Source: an uncultured bacterium (GTDB lineage: Bacteria > Patescibacteriota > Saccharimonadia > Saccharimonadales > Saccharimonadaceae). Taken from it: a stretch of 39,685 nt of DNA. The translations under genes and the position numbers were made by a program. This document shows, piece by piece, positions 6,862 to 16,263 of this stretch (the stretch's first letter is position 1; each line of letters opens with the position of its first letter). The DNA is taken from positions 1-39,685 of the forward strand of contig CAIUMO010000011.1 of the NCBI GenBank assembly GCA_903900345.1, given 5' to 3'. Under the pieces are notes generated by a model. It did not search any database. It saw only the letters and a program-made list of their open reading frames with translations, and had not been told where the DNA came from.

Positions 6862-9324
6862 ATGAATAAAAGATTAATATTTAATATAATAGCCGGCTTT
6901 GTATTTGTGTTATTTCTATCGGTAGGATCTTATACTGGCGTGCAGGCTGCAACTTGTAGTAACCCTATATTTTACAAAGGACGAGGGCAGTATTGTGGTT
7001 ATTTTACTAATACGCGTTATGGCGGTAGCTATAGCGATTCTAGTAACGTTTTACCTAACCTAAAAGGTTATTTTCTCTCAACCACTAGAGCTATATGTAA
7101 TAACGAACCGATTAATGCCCACTATCAAGTCAATGGAGAATTCTCAATAGACGCCATACCGAGCTGCGTTAATAGCGTAAGTAGGTTGATGAGCGTTCTA
7201 AAGATGTATAACGGCGTCAATGGTCACGCGACGGCCCAAACTATTACTGGATCAGCTTTTATCGTTTATACGATGCTTGGGCGTAACGGAAGCAATTACA
7301 ACCGAACAATTAGCGATAGTGATTGGACGGCACTTGAAAATCGTATGAATGGCTCATCCATAAACTGGAATGCTTGGGGTGACAATCGTACCTGGGGCGG
7401 TGATGGTGATCGCGTAGATAGCTTCTACTCTGGACCTGAGAATACTATTGCCGGAAATTGGAAAGATGATGATGAATTTTATAAAGGCGGACCTGTATAT
7501 GACGCTTATGGCGGTTATCAGTCTGGACCTGCTATTATATTCTATAATTCTGGCCGTATATCTTATACATTATTCCGTTGGTGCGCTAACCCAGGTGGAT
7601 CGCTGGCAGGTTTGCCGCCACAATGGAACTTATCAGCAACTAGCTCTGCTAATAAAATCACTGCTTTACCTGGTGATACTATTACGTGGACCCATCATCT
7701 AATTAATAATGGGACCGATGCTACTACTACGACGATTCATAGCAACTTGCTAATATCGGGTTTTAGCAATGGCTGGGAGCGATCAGGTGATTTGAGTGGC
7801 GGAGATGTTGGTGCTGGTGCCGGTGTAGGTGTAATACGCAATCTAACCAACTATGCCACTTACACGGTTACTCAAAATGACGTCGGTAAGACTTTGTGTC
7901 AACTGGTAAGATTCGATCCGTTTAATAACAACGGCGGTCGTAATGGGCAGGGCAATAACTCTTGCGTTAACATATTGTATAGTTACTCTCTGACGCCAAG
8001 TGTCTCTACTAATACTGGTGGTGTCGTAGAAATTGGCACTGCAATTAACGTGTCGCCAGTAGTAAGTAAGACTGGAACGACTAAAAGCGCTGCTACTCAG
8101 TGGCAGTTAACCAAGACTATAGTTCTACCAAACAATACGATTCCTAATCCAAGTGGCGGTATTTCTGCGAGTTTGCCATGTGTATATTTTGGCAGCGCTA
8201 GCGCTAGTTGTTCAGTCGTTAATAGTAGTTCAAATGTTAACTTTAACCTTGGTAATAATTCATTGGCCATTTATCCAGATGTTGCTGGTGACTATGCTGC
8301 CGGCACCAAAATATGTTTTGCTTTGTCAGTTCAGCCACACGCTAACTCTATACCATCAAATGGCAATGACAGTCAGTGGGCTCATTCAGTGCCTGTTTGT
8401 ATGGTTATAGGCAAAAAGCCAAAAGTACAACTATGGGGCGGAAATCTTTTTGCTGGTGGTTCGGTTGGTACGGGTACCTCGACTAAAAATATAAGTGGCG
8501 CAGATCGGACTTTTGGTAGTTGGGTTGAATATGGAATATTTGCAACTGGTTTAATCTCTGGAACAGCTTCTGGGTCAGCCTTTGCTGGCCCAGGCTTAGT
8601 TAGTAGTTCGGTTTGTGATTACAGCACCCTTAGTTTTACAAGTGCTGGCGATTCGATATGTACGCCAACTACAACCAAGGGAAGCTATACAACAACTGGG
8701 TCATTGCCTAATATTGCAGCTAGTTTTCCTGGCGGTGCAACGATTCCTGCCAGTACAGTCGTAGCAAATGATCTGATTAGTAGCAGCGGTGTCTATGTCG
8801 GCAATTTGAATGGTGATTTAACTTTAAATCAGAGTCAACTTGATCCGGGCAAATCAATTATTTTGAAAGTTAGCGGTACGGTAACAATTGCTGGTAACCA
8901 AACTTACAACCCAGATAACAATGGTGCTAAATACAAATTTATTTCAGAATTACCACAACTAGTAATCGTTGCTAACAAAATTATTATCAATGATACGGTC
9001 ACAAATATTGACGGCTGGCTGGTTGCTAATGGAACGGATGGAATAGTAGAGACTTGTAACACTGGTTCATCGACCTATGCTTTATCTGGCGGTCGTGAGC
9101 TTACGACTAATAAATGTAGCTCACTTTTGACTGTTAATGGTCCTGTTATCGCTAAGCAACTATGGTTGCGCCGTACAGCTGGTTCTGGTCCTGGAATTGC
9201 TAGCGGTGATCCAGCCGAAATCTTCAATTTGCGGGCTGATACTTATCTTTGGACGACTGCTAGGGCTATCAGCAGCAGTCGAATTCAGACGGTTTACGCA
9301 ACTGAGTTACCGCCAAGATTCTAA
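6862..9324 (+). CDS. Large secreted or surface protein beside the type IV pilus genes
   Basis: The 820-residue product has a classical signal peptide with likely cleavage after VQA near residue 29. The mature part is rich in Asn, Gly, Ser and Thr and holds scattered Cys, consistent with disulfide-stabilised outside domains. Residues about 255-370 (starting WNLSATSSANKITALPGD) resemble the beta-sandwich repeats of surface proteins (DUF11/CARDB-like, judged by eye). The last 250 residues include a predicted beta-solenoid-like stretch around GDLTLNQSQLDPGKSIILKV and end TVYATELPPRF. No sortase motif or C-terminal anchor is seen. It sits 54 nt before pilM. A pilus-associated adhesin is a reasonable guess, but no homologue is identified. 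Confidence 0.75.
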   Translation: MNKRLIFNIIAGFVFVLFLSVGSYTGVQAATCSNPIFYKGRGQYCGYFTNTRYGGSYSDSSNVLPNLKGYFLSTTRAICNNEPINAHYQVNGEFSIDAIPSCVNSVSRLMSVLKMYNGVNGHATAQTITGSAFIVYTMLGRNGSNYNRTISDSDWTALENRMNGSSINWNAWGDNRTWGGDGDRVDSFYSGPENTIAGNWKDDDEFYKGGPVYDAYGGYQSGPAIIFYNSGRISYTLFRWCANPGGSLAGLPPQWNLSATSSANKITALPGDTITWTHHLINNGTDATTTTIHSNLLISGFSNGWERSGDLSGGDVGAGAGVGVIRNLTNYATYTVTQNDVGKTLCQLVRFDPFNNNGGRNGQGNNSCVNILYSYSLTPSVSTNTGGVVEIGTAINVSPVVSKTGTTKSAATQWQLTKTIVLPNNTIPNPSGGISASLPCVYFGSASASCSVVNSSSNVNFNLGNNSLAIYPDVAGDYAAGTKICFALSVQPHANSIPSNGNDSQWAHSVPVCMVIGKKPKVQLWGGNLFAGGSVGTGTSTKNISGADRTFGSWVEYGIFATGLISGTASGSAFAGPGLVSSSVCDYSTLSFTSAGDSICTPTTTKGSYTTTGSLPNIAASFPGGATIPASTVVANDLISSSGVYVGNLNGDLTLNQSQLDPGKSIILKVSGTVTIAGNQTYNPDNNGAKYKFISELPQLVIVANKIIINDTVTNIDGWLVANGTDGIVETCNTGSSTYALSGGRELTTNKCSSLLTVNGPVIAKQLWLRRTAGSGPGIASGDPAEIFNLRADTYLWTTARAISSSRIQTVYATELPPRF

Positions 9325-9338
9325 TATTCAGTTGTATC

Positions 9339-9368
9339 TTGCTTTTAGTGCTAATGCTTATGTATAAT
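9339..9368 (+). promoter_or_regulatory. Type IV pilus operon promoter
   Basis: TATAAT at 9363-9368 with TG directly before it; a weak -35 TTGCTT at 9339-9344 is 18 nt upstream. The -10 covers the ATG at 9367, so that codon cannot be the start for this promoter. The predicted start near 9375 leaves only a few bases before ATG 9379. Confidence 0.5.
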
Positions 9369-9378
9369 GAAAGGCAAT

Positions 9379-10428
9379 ATGGCATTGATTAAAGGATTGG
9401 GCGACTTTTTTGCATTAGATATCGGTACTAACGCCGTGCGTGTAGTCCAGCTATCTTCGTCTGGTTCTGGTAATTGGACCTTACAACACTATGGTTATGC
9501 CCCTGTTGATGAAAGGGTTACAAGTAGTAATTCAGCTGAAGCCATGCGCCGTCTTGGCGAAGTTATTATGACTGCAGTTGGCCAGAGTGGCATCAAAGAG
9601 AAGAACGTAGTTATTGGTTTACCTTCAAGTAAAACATTTACAACCGTTGTTGATGTTCCAGTGATGGGTGAGGCTGAGTTGAAAAGTACGATCAAATATC
9701 AAATTGACCAATATATACCAATGGCAATTAATGAGACCAAAGTTGACTGGGCGCTGCTTGGTCAGTCGCTGCATGATCCCAAGCAACAAGAGGTGTTATT
9801 AGCTAGCACATCTAATTCATATGCCGAAGAGCGTCTAGAATTTATCGAAGGTCTTGGATTTAACGTTATTGCGGCTGAGCCAGATCCAATCGCTATGGTG
9901 CGATCATTGTTACCGACTGATATCCATGATGCTCGATTAATCATTGACGTTGGTGAAAGAGCGACTGATTTAGCCATTACTTTTGGAGATAGTCCACGAT
10001 TAGTCCGTAATATTCCAACTGGCCTGGGATCGCTTATAAAGGCTGCCGTTCAAAACTTGAATGTCCAAGAAGACCAAGCTCGACAATTTATTCTGAAATT
10101 TGGATTGGCTCCAGATAGGCTAGAGGGTCAAGTTTACCGCTCGATCGAGAGTACGCTTGATAATTTTGCAGCTGAATTAGTTAAATCTATTAAATTTTTC
10201 CAAACGCGTTATCCAAATACACCTGTTGGTGGCATTTTACTGTCTGGTTTTGCGGCGATTGTGCCACAGTTTGGTGAGTATATTACAGCCAAGACTGGTG
10301 TGCCTTCGACTATTGCTAATCCTTGGCAAAAGGTTCGAGTGGCTCAAGCCGATCAACAACAGCTTGGTTCTATTGCCAGTGAATTTGCGACTGTCATCGG
10401 TTTAGCCGAAAGGAAGAGTCTGAAATGA
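9379..10428 (+). CDS. pilM: Type IV pilus assembly protein PilM
   Basis: Cytoplasmic actin-like ATPase that recruits PilN and links the inner-membrane pilus platform. The 349-residue protein has the phosphate-1 loop ALDIGTNAVRVVQL near the N-terminus, a second loop LIIDVGERATDLAITFGD near residue 190, and the adenosine-side VGGILLSGFAAIV near residue 290. An upstream in-frame ATG at 9367 is embedded in the -10 element, so ATG 9379 is preferred; AAAGG lies 4 nt before it. The stop codon overlaps the pilN start (ATGA), indicating coupled translation. It is the first gene of the pilus operon. Confidence 0.92.
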   Translation: MALIKGLGDFFALDIGTNAVRVVQLSSSGSGNWTLQHYGYAPVDERVTSSNSAEAMRRLGEVIMTAVGQSGIKEKNVVIGLPSSKTFTTVVDVPVMGEAELKSTIKYQIDQYIPMAINETKVDWALLGQSLHDPKQQEVLLASTSNSYAEERLEFIEGLGFNVIAAEPDPIAMVRSLLPTDIHDARLIIDVGERATDLAITFGDSPRLVRNIPTGLGSLIKAAVQNLNVQEDQARQFILKFGLAPDRLEGQVYRSIESTLDNFAAELVKSIKFFQTRYPNTPVGGILLSGFAAIVPQFGEYITAKTGVPSTIANPWQKVRVAQADQQQLGSIASEFATVIGLAERKSLK

Positions 10429-11153
10429 TTGAAATCAATCTAATTCCTGACGTCAAGCAAGAACTGCTTAGAGCCCAGAGTGTTCGCACTAGAGTGATTG
10501 CTGGCTCAGTCTTTATTGGTGTCGCCTCAATCGCTGTAGTGACAATTTTAGCGGTATATGTCTTTACAGTTCAAGCTGTACGTAGTGGTCTAGCTGACAC
10601 CTCAATCAAACAGGGAAGTAACAAATTAGCTGCTGTTACGGATTTATCAAAAACTTTGACTATCCAAAATCAGTTGACGAAAATATCAGCGTTAAACAGT
10701 AGTAAAAATATTGATTCACGCATTTTTGATGTCTTGGGTGCTATTATTCCACCAGCCCCAAATAGTATTCAGATATCTGATCTGACAGTCGACTCTAGCA
10801 CTGGTAAAGTTACGATTGACGGTCAAGCGACTAACAGTTACGCAGCAGTCGAAGTCTTTAAAAAGACTATCGAAGGCGCGACTTTAAAATATACTGACAC
10901 TAATAATACCGCTCAACAAATCGCTTTGGCATCGGATATTAGCACGAGTAACACTAGCTACGGTGAGGATACCTCGGGCGCAAAAGTTCTTCGGTTCACA
11001 TTAAGTTTCATCTACGGTCCTGAATTATTGTCACCAGCATCCAAAAATATTTCGATAGTGATTACGATTGACGGTAACGTGACTGACTCATACCTAGGTC
11101 TACCAAAGAGTATCTTTGCTGATCGAGCAACTGATTTAACGGGGGTACAGTAA
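10425..11153 (+). CDS. pilN: Type IV pilus assembly protein PilN
   Basis: Bitopic inner-membrane protein whose short cytoplasmic N-terminus docks into PilM. The 242-residue product begins MIEINLIPDVK, the INLLP-type PilM-binding motif, followed by one membrane segment at about residues 24-50 and a periplasm-side (or extracytoplasmic) domain. It overlaps pilM by 4 nt. The region from about 65 on is longer and more diverged than in proteobacterial PilN. The call rests on the N-terminal motif and gene order. Confidence 0.85.
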   Translation: MIEINLIPDVKQELLRAQSVRTRVIAGSVFIGVASIAVVTILAVYVFTVQAVRSGLADTSIKQGSNKLAAVTDLSKTLTIQNQLTKISALNSSKNIDSRIFDVLGAIIPPAPNSIQISDLTVDSSTGKVTIDGQATNSYAAVEVFKKTIEGATLKYTDTNNTAQQIALASDISTSNTSYGEDTSGAKVLRFTLSFIYGPELLSPASKNISIVITIDGNVTDSYLGLPKSIFADRATDLTGVQ

Positions 11154-11154
11154 T

Positions 11155-11847
11155 ATGCAACCGACTAATGTAGCTCTTCGTAAGCGTACACAGATCGCCA
11201 AGGCTAATCGGGTTATGTTCTTGTGGGTTGCTGGCGTATCAGTGTTATTTGGTGTAGCTTTGGTAGCTGCGATCTTCTTGACGCAAATGTTACTTTATAA
11301 CGAGAGGGTAATTGCCGAGAAGAACCGAACTGTCACGACATTATCATCAGACAATAATAATATTAAAGCTCTAGAATCTCAGATTCGAGTCTTGGACACT
11401 AATCAAGCCTTGATTGATTCAAAAGCCAAGCCAGATGATCAGGCGATTCAAGTAATCTTGGATGCTTTACCGTCAGAGGCTAACTCGTTAGCACTTGGTG
11501 CGTCATTACAGAACAAATTACTGGCTGGTATCTCTGGATTGACATTGAATTCACTTCAGGTTGATCCTGTTGTTGGCGTAGAATCATTAAGCAGTAATAA
11601 TCTAGTCGTAAATGTTTCGCCGATCTTGTCAGCTTCACAGAATAATATCACTTTCCGTTTTTCGGTTAGCGGTACTGATAGCGCCTTGAAACAAGTGCTA
11701 CAAAACCTTGAGAATTCAATCCGAACCATTAATGTGACCTCATTAAAGATAGAGAGCCAAGGCGCAAGTCGTATATTGAGCGTCGAAGCTCAGGCCTTTT
11801 ATGAGCCGGCACGAGTCGTACAACTAAGGGATATAACGGTAAAATAA
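11155..11847 (+). CDS. pilO: PilO-like type IV pilus assembly protein
   Basis: The 230-residue product has one membrane segment near residues 22-45, a short helical stretch rich in Asn and Lys (about 50-85), and a C-terminal domain with FRFSVSGTDSALKQVLQNLE and RILSVEAQAFYEP, which resembles the ferredoxin-like fold of PilO/GspM proteins. Position immediately after pilN (1 nt gap) and before pilB supports a role as PilN's partner in the alignment complex. Sequence identity to known PilO is too low to judge by eye, so the symbol rests mainly on order and topology. Confidence 0.65.
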   Translation: MQPTNVALRKRTQIAKANRVMFLWVAGVSVLFGVALVAAIFLTQMLLYNERVIAEKNRTVTTLSSDNNNIKALESQIRVLDTNQALIDSKAKPDDQAIQVILDALPSEANSLALGASLQNKLLAGISGLTLNSLQVDPVVGVESLSSNNLVVNVSPILSASQNNITFRFSVSGTDSALKQVLQNLENSIRTINVTSLKIESQGASRILSVEAQAFYEPARVVQLRDITVK

Positions 11848-12096
11848 ATGAAAAAAACAGATATAGCAATGATAATCCTTATCGCATCAGTCAGCGTGCT
11901 GATAGCTTTCTTTGTAGCCAAGGCAGTATTTGGAGATACTTATAACGGTAACGCCAAAGTCAAAACAATCGACAGAATTGATTCGTCAATTGTTGAGCCA
12001 AGTCCAGATATTTTCAATAAGAATGCTATTAATCCAGCCGTTCAAGTTAATATTAGTGGAGTTAGCGGTACTTCGACAACTTCCGGAACTCATTAG
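11848..12096 (+). CDS. Small membrane protein in the pilus operon
   Basis: The 82-residue protein has an N-terminal membrane segment (about residues 6-28) and a short outside tail rich in Ser, Thr and Asn. It starts directly after the stop of the pilO-like gene and is followed 11 nt later by pilB. Its place is where pilP would lie in proteobacteria, but it has no visible PilP homology, no lipobox and no Cys. I do not recognise it; a pilus-platform accessory role is inferred only from the operon. Confidence 0.7.
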   Translation: MKKTDIAMIILIASVSVLIAFFVAKAVFGDTYNGNAKVKTIDRIDSSIVEPSPDIFNKNAINPAVQVNISGVSGTSTTSGTH

Positions 12097-12107
12097 GGGG
12101 TTTAACT

Positions 12108-13877
12108 ATGGCGCTTCTTACCGGTGACATACAAGGCAAGCTTGTTAACCTTTTAGTCAGCGAAGGTCTGGTAAGTGATAATGTCATAAAGGAAGCTAAG
12201 GCAACCTCGGCTAAAACCAACAAACCATTAATTGAACTCTTAACTGAACAAAATATAGTTGATGATGAACTTTTAACGCACGCTACGGCTCAAGTTTCGG
12301 GCGTACCATATGTTAATTTAACAAATAGTGTGATTGATCAAAGTATTTTGGGATTACTGCCTGAAGATATTGCCGAAAGATTTATGGCAGTACCACTGGC
12401 AGAAGTCCAAAATCGTTTAGCAGTCGCTATGATTGACGCTAATAACGTTCAGGCGGTTGATTATTTAGCTAATCGTATCGAGCGTCCACTTAAGGTCTTT
12501 ATGGCGTCAGAAGCTGGCGTACGCCATGTACTTGATCAATATAAGACCGATTTGACGAGTGTCGGAGTAGCAGCTGAAGCCAGTCAGGCTGAAGCTAGCC
12601 AAGATTCTAACCGTGAAGTTAAAACTATCGTTGAAGATTCACCAATTAGCAAGGCTCTGAGTACCATATTAGAATACGCGCTGAAATCACGAGCCAGTGA
12701 TGTTCATATCGAGCCGCTCGAAAGTGCACTCAAGATTCGTTGTCGGGTTGACGGTATGTTACATGAAATCATGCAATTACCAAAGAGTATCGAACCAGCT
12801 TTGGTTAGTCGTATAAAAATTTTATCCAATCTTAAAATTGACGAACATCGTATGCCACAGGATGGTCAATTTACGGTTAATATATCTGGCAAAGAAGTCG
12901 ATTTACGTATTGCGATTAGTCCAGTTATATGGGGTGAACAAGTAGTGATCCGTATTCTTGATAAATCAGGTAATACGTTTGATATTGAGGCAATGGGTTA
13001 TGCTGGTCGAGCCTTACGAGCAATTCGCAAGGGCATTAAACGACCGAACGGAATGGTGCTAACATCAGGCCCAACTGGTAGTGGTAAGACCACCAGTCTC
13101 TATGCGCTGATCAAAGAAATCAAAAATGACACTGTTAACATTGTGACGCTAGAGGATCCAGTCGAGTACAAGATGAGTGGCATCAATCAAATCCAAGTCA
13201 ATGCTGATGTTGGACTAACGTTTGCCAGTGGCCTTCGCTCGATCCTTCGTCAAGACCCTGATGTTATCATGGTCGGTGAGATTCGAGATAGTGAAACAGC
13301 TAATTTGGCGGTGCAAGCGGCACTAACTGGTCACTTAGTTTTTAGCACATTGCACACCAATAGCGCAGCTGGTGTGCTACCGCGATTATTAGATATGGGC
13401 ATTGAACCATTTTTGATTGCTAGTACCGTCAATACAATTATTGGTCAGCGTTTAGTTCGTCGTGTTGCTGCAAAACGTGAGGTTTATCAATCAAATCCGA
13501 TTGAGACTCAGAACATTTTGTCGACAATTGGTCATCTGTTACCAAAGACTCAAGCTGATGTTGCTAGAATTTCTGCAGATTTAGGCTATAAAAGCTTGCC
13601 TCTAGCTGGTCAAAGCGCTTATACTTTAGTTAAGGGCGTTGATAGTCCTCAGGCTCCAGCATCAAAAGGCTATAGTGGCCGCGCTGGACTTTATGAGGTA
13701 ATGGATGTTACCCCCGAAATTCAGGACTTGATAGTCAGACGGGCAACAAGTGCTGAAATCCAGCGTAAAGCTCAAGAGCAGGGTATGGTGACTATGCGCC
13801 AAGACGGTTATCTAAAAGTTTTACAGGGCATTACAACTATTGAAGAAGTAAATCGTGTGACGTCGGATACGGCATAA
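12108..13877 (+). CDS. pilB: Type IV pilus extension ATPase PilB (GspE family)
   Basis: Hexameric secretion ATPase that drives pilus polymerisation. The 589-residue protein has an N-terminal MshEN/GspE-N region (about 1-160), then the catalytic core with Walker A GPTGSGKTTS near residue 320, the Asp box near 344-350 (VTLEDPVEYKM), Walker B region DPDVIMVGEIRD near 385, and His box TGHLVFSTLHTNSA. The C-terminal zinc-binding tetracysteine segment usual in PilB/GspE is missing: the stretch from RRVAAKREVYQ to KGYSGRAGLYE has no Cys. AGGGGG upstream of the ATG is the Shine-Dalgarno. pilT follows after 14 nt. Confidence 0.93.
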   Translation: MALLTGDIQGKLVNLLVSEGLVSDNVIKEAKATSAKTNKPLIELLTEQNIVDDELLTHATAQVSGVPYVNLTNSVIDQSILGLLPEDIAERFMAVPLAEVQNRLAVAMIDANNVQAVDYLANRIERPLKVFMASEAGVRHVLDQYKTDLTSVGVAAEASQAEASQDSNREVKTIVEDSPISKALSTILEYALKSRASDVHIEPLESALKIRCRVDGMLHEIMQLPKSIEPALVSRIKILSNLKIDEHRMPQDGQFTVNISGKEVDLRIAISPVIWGEQVVIRILDKSGNTFDIEAMGYAGRALRAIRKGIKRPNGMVLTSGPTGSGKTTSLYALIKEIKNDTVNIVTLEDPVEYKMSGINQIQVNADVGLTFASGLRSILRQDPDVIMVGEIRDSETANLAVQAALTGHLVFSTLHTNSAAGVLPRLLDMGIEPFLIASTVNTIIGQRLVRRVAAKREVYQSNPIETQNILSTIGHLLPKTQADVARISADLGYKSLPLAGQSAYTLVKGVDSPQAPASKGYSGRAGLYEVMDVTPEIQDLIVRRATSAEIQRKAQEQGMVTMRQDGYLKVLQGITTIEEVNRVTSDTA

Positions 13878-13891
13878 GAAGGGTGAGATAA

Positions 13892-14962
13892 ATGAATAAC
13901 CAGGAATTAAGAATCGAAATACTACTAGAAGAAGTGATTCGCAAGCGAGCTTCGGACTTGCATCTTCAGGTCGGTCTACCGCCAATGCTGCGTATTGACG
14001 GCTCTTTGATGCCTATTATCGGTTTTAATCAACTTGATGAACAAACGGTTGAGTCACTGGTTTTTGCGATTCTTGACCAAGATCAGCGCCAGATTCTATT
14101 GAAAGACAAGGAATTTGACTTTAGCTTTGCCTTTGGCACACTTGGACGCTTCCGTGTGAACGCTTATCACGAACGTGGTAATTTGGCGGCAGCCCTAAGG
14201 TTAATTCCTAATGAGATTAAAACAGTCACCGAGCTTGGTTTACCTAATGTTGTTATGGGCTTTGCTGATTATCCACGCGGTTTAATTTTGGTTACTGGTC
14301 CAACCGGTAGTGGTAAATCGACGACATTGGCAGCGTTAGTCGACAAAATAAACAGCGAACGATCACAGCATATTATTACGATCGAGGACCCAATCGAATT
14401 TACGCATAAGTCTAAAAAGTCGGCTGTAGTTCAGCGTGAAGTTCACTATGACACCTATAGTTTTAGCGCGGCCTTGCGTTCAAGTTTGCGCCAAGACCCA
14501 GACGTAGTTTTAATTGGTGAGATGCGTGACCTCGAGACGATCAGTGCGGCTATTACGATCGCCGAGACTGGACACTTGGTGTTTGCGACCCTACACACCA
14601 ACAGTGCGTCGCAGTCCATCGATCGTATGATTGACGTATTTCCACCTCATCAGCAACCACAAATTCGGGCTCAGTTGTCCAATATTTTGATGGCGATTTG
14701 TTCGCAACGTCTAATCCCAGCTATTGGTGGTGGGCGAGTTGCAGCGGCTGAGGTTTTGATTGCCAATCCGGCTGTCCGTAACATTATTCGCGAAGGTAAA
14801 GCTCATCAGCTTGATGCTGTTATTCAAACTGGTGCTGATCAAGGCATGCAGACAATGGACCGTACTTTGGTTAACCTAGTTCAAAGCGGTACGGTCACTT
14901 ATGATAATGCTCGTGAAGTAGCCGTCGATTTGGCTGAGTTTGAAAGGTTAATGCGAGGCTAA
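13892..14962 (+). CDS. pilT: Type IV pilus retraction ATPase PilT
   Basis: Hexameric ATPase that depolymerises the pilus and powers retraction. The 356-residue protein shows the PilT N-domain (RASDLHLQVGLPPMLRIDG), Walker A GPTGSGKST near residue 136, Asp box TIEDPIEF, Walker B region QDPDVVLIGEMRD, and the His box ETGHLVFATLHTN. The C-terminal NPAVRNIIREGK is the PilT-type AIRNLIRE retraction motif, which separates it from PilB. It follows pilB by 14 nt and precedes pilC by 3 nt. A dedicated retraction motor implies dynamic pili. Confidence 0.94.
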   Translation: MNNQELRIEILLEEVIRKRASDLHLQVGLPPMLRIDGSLMPIIGFNQLDEQTVESLVFAILDQDQRQILLKDKEFDFSFAFGTLGRFRVNAYHERGNLAAALRLIPNEIKTVTELGLPNVVMGFADYPRGLILVTGPTGSGKSTTLAALVDKINSERSQHIITIEDPIEFTHKSKKSAVVQREVHYDTYSFSAALRSSLRQDPDVVLIGEMRDLETISAAITIAETGHLVFATLHTNSASQSIDRMIDVFPPHQQPQIRAQLSNILMAICSQRLIPAIGGGRVAAAEVLIANPAVRNIIREGKAHQLDAVIQTGADQGMQTMDRTLVNLVQSGTVTYDNAREVAVDLAEFERLMRG

Positions 14963-14965
14963 TCA

Positions 14966-16177
14966 ATGAAAAAATTCAACTATGAGGCTCGCGATCAAGC
15001 TACAAATAAGATCTCTAAGGCGACTGTACAGGCTGATTCTGAGAGCGCCGCTGCTAAATTGTTGATTAACCAAGGCTTTACACCATTAAGTATCAAAGAG
15101 CAAAACGATACCGAAAACCTTTTCGCTCGTTTAGCTGGCAAAATCATGACCAAAGACAAAATTGTCTTTACTCGTCAATTAGCGACTTTGATCGGTGCTG
15201 GTTTACCGCTTGCCCAAAGTTTGAATACAGTACTTGAACAGACCGAGAACAAAAAGTTGCAATCTATCATTCAAGAAATAACAGCATCAGTTGAGGGTGG
15301 CAAGACTCTATCTGAATCGTTCTCTAAACATCCGACCGTATTCGATCCAGTCTTTCTGGCTTTGATTGGTGCTGGTGAATTGTCGGGTACGCTTGATGAT
15401 GCCTTACAACGGGTGGCTAATCAGCAAGAAAAAGACGCGGCGATTGCTAGCAAAATCAAAGGCGCGCTGACTTATCCAGTTATTGTTTTAGTTGTTATCT
15501 TTGGAGTTATGGCCTTCATGCTATTTACTGTTGTGCCTCAAGTCGAAAAGTTATATCACGATCTCAAGATGCAACTACCGTTTTTGACTCAAATCATGGT
15601 TAGCGCTGCTAAATTTCTGTCGAGTTTTTGGTGGTTGGTCATCATCATCGTTGCAGTTGCTGTTTATTTCTTTATACAATACCTTAAAACCGACACCGGT
15701 CGTAAGATGAGCGATAAATTTAAACTGACAGTGCCAATCTTTGGTCAAATGTTTAGAAAATTATATATGGCCCGCTTTGCTCGGACTGGCCAAACTTTGC
15801 TTAGTACAGGTGTTAGTATGCTAGATATGCTCAAGATTACATCTCAGGCAGTGAACAATGAAATTATTAAAAAGAGTATTATCAGAGCTGCCGATAAGGT
15901 AAAGGGCGGCAAGGCATTATCAGCTTCGCTCCAGTCAGAGGATTACATTTTGTCATTAGTACCGCAAATGATCAAAATTGGTGAACAGTCAGGACGTATC
16001 GACGAGATGATGGGCAAGACAGCTCAAGTCTATGAAGATGAGCTTGACGAACAGATTAGGACGATCTCAACTTCGATTGAACCTATCTTGATGGTGGTCT
16101 TAGCAGTCGTAGCTGGTGGTATGGTGGCGGCCATATTACTGCCGATCTATAGTCTGGTTAATGGCATCAACGTCTAG
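14966..16177 (+). CDS. pilC: Type IV pilus inner-membrane platform protein PilC (GspF family)
   Basis: Polytopic platform protein that couples the ATPases to pilin insertion. The 403-residue protein has the duplicated GspF cytoplasmic domain (first copy around residues 60-170 with FTRQLATLIGAGLPLAQSL, second around 265-370 with FARTGQTLLSTGVSMLDML). Membrane segments lie near 170-195, 215-240 and 375-395. Length matches the family. It starts 3 nt after the pilT stop and ends the motor part of the operon; an 86-nt gap with a hairpin separates it from the prepilin. Confidence 0.94.
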   Translation: MKKFNYEARDQATNKISKATVQADSESAAAKLLINQGFTPLSIKEQNDTENLFARLAGKIMTKDKIVFTRQLATLIGAGLPLAQSLNTVLEQTENKKLQSIIQEITASVEGGKTLSESFSKHPTVFDPVFLALIGAGELSGTLDDALQRVANQQEKDAAIASKIKGALTYPVIVLVVIFGVMAFMLFTVVPQVEKLYHDLKMQLPFLTQIMVSAAKFLSSFWWLVIIIVAVAVYFFIQYLKTDTGRKMSDKFKLTVPIFGQMFRKLYMARFARTGQTLLSTGVSMLDMLKITSQAVNNEIIKKSIIRAADKVKGGKALSASLQSEDYILSLVPQMIKIGEQSGRIDEMMGKTAQVYEDELDEQIRTISTSIEPILMVVLAVVAGGMVAAILLPIYSLVNGINV

Positions 16178-16179
16178 AC

Positions 16180-16216
16180 AACGCCTAAGCCATAGAGTAA
16201 TATAAACTTAAGCGTT
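16180..16216 (+). other. Hairpin between pilC and the major prepilin gene
   Basis: AACGC-C-TAAG (16180-16189) pairs with CTTA-A-GCGTT (16207-16216), nine pairs with one mismatch around a 17-nt AT-rich loop. There is no downstream T run, so it is not a typical terminator. It may mark an mRNA processing or stabilising site that lets pilin mRNA accumulate separately. Confidence 0.35.
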
Positions 16217-16263
16217 AAACCGCAATTAACTAGTAAATTGATACGAAAGGTGGAAAAACTCTT

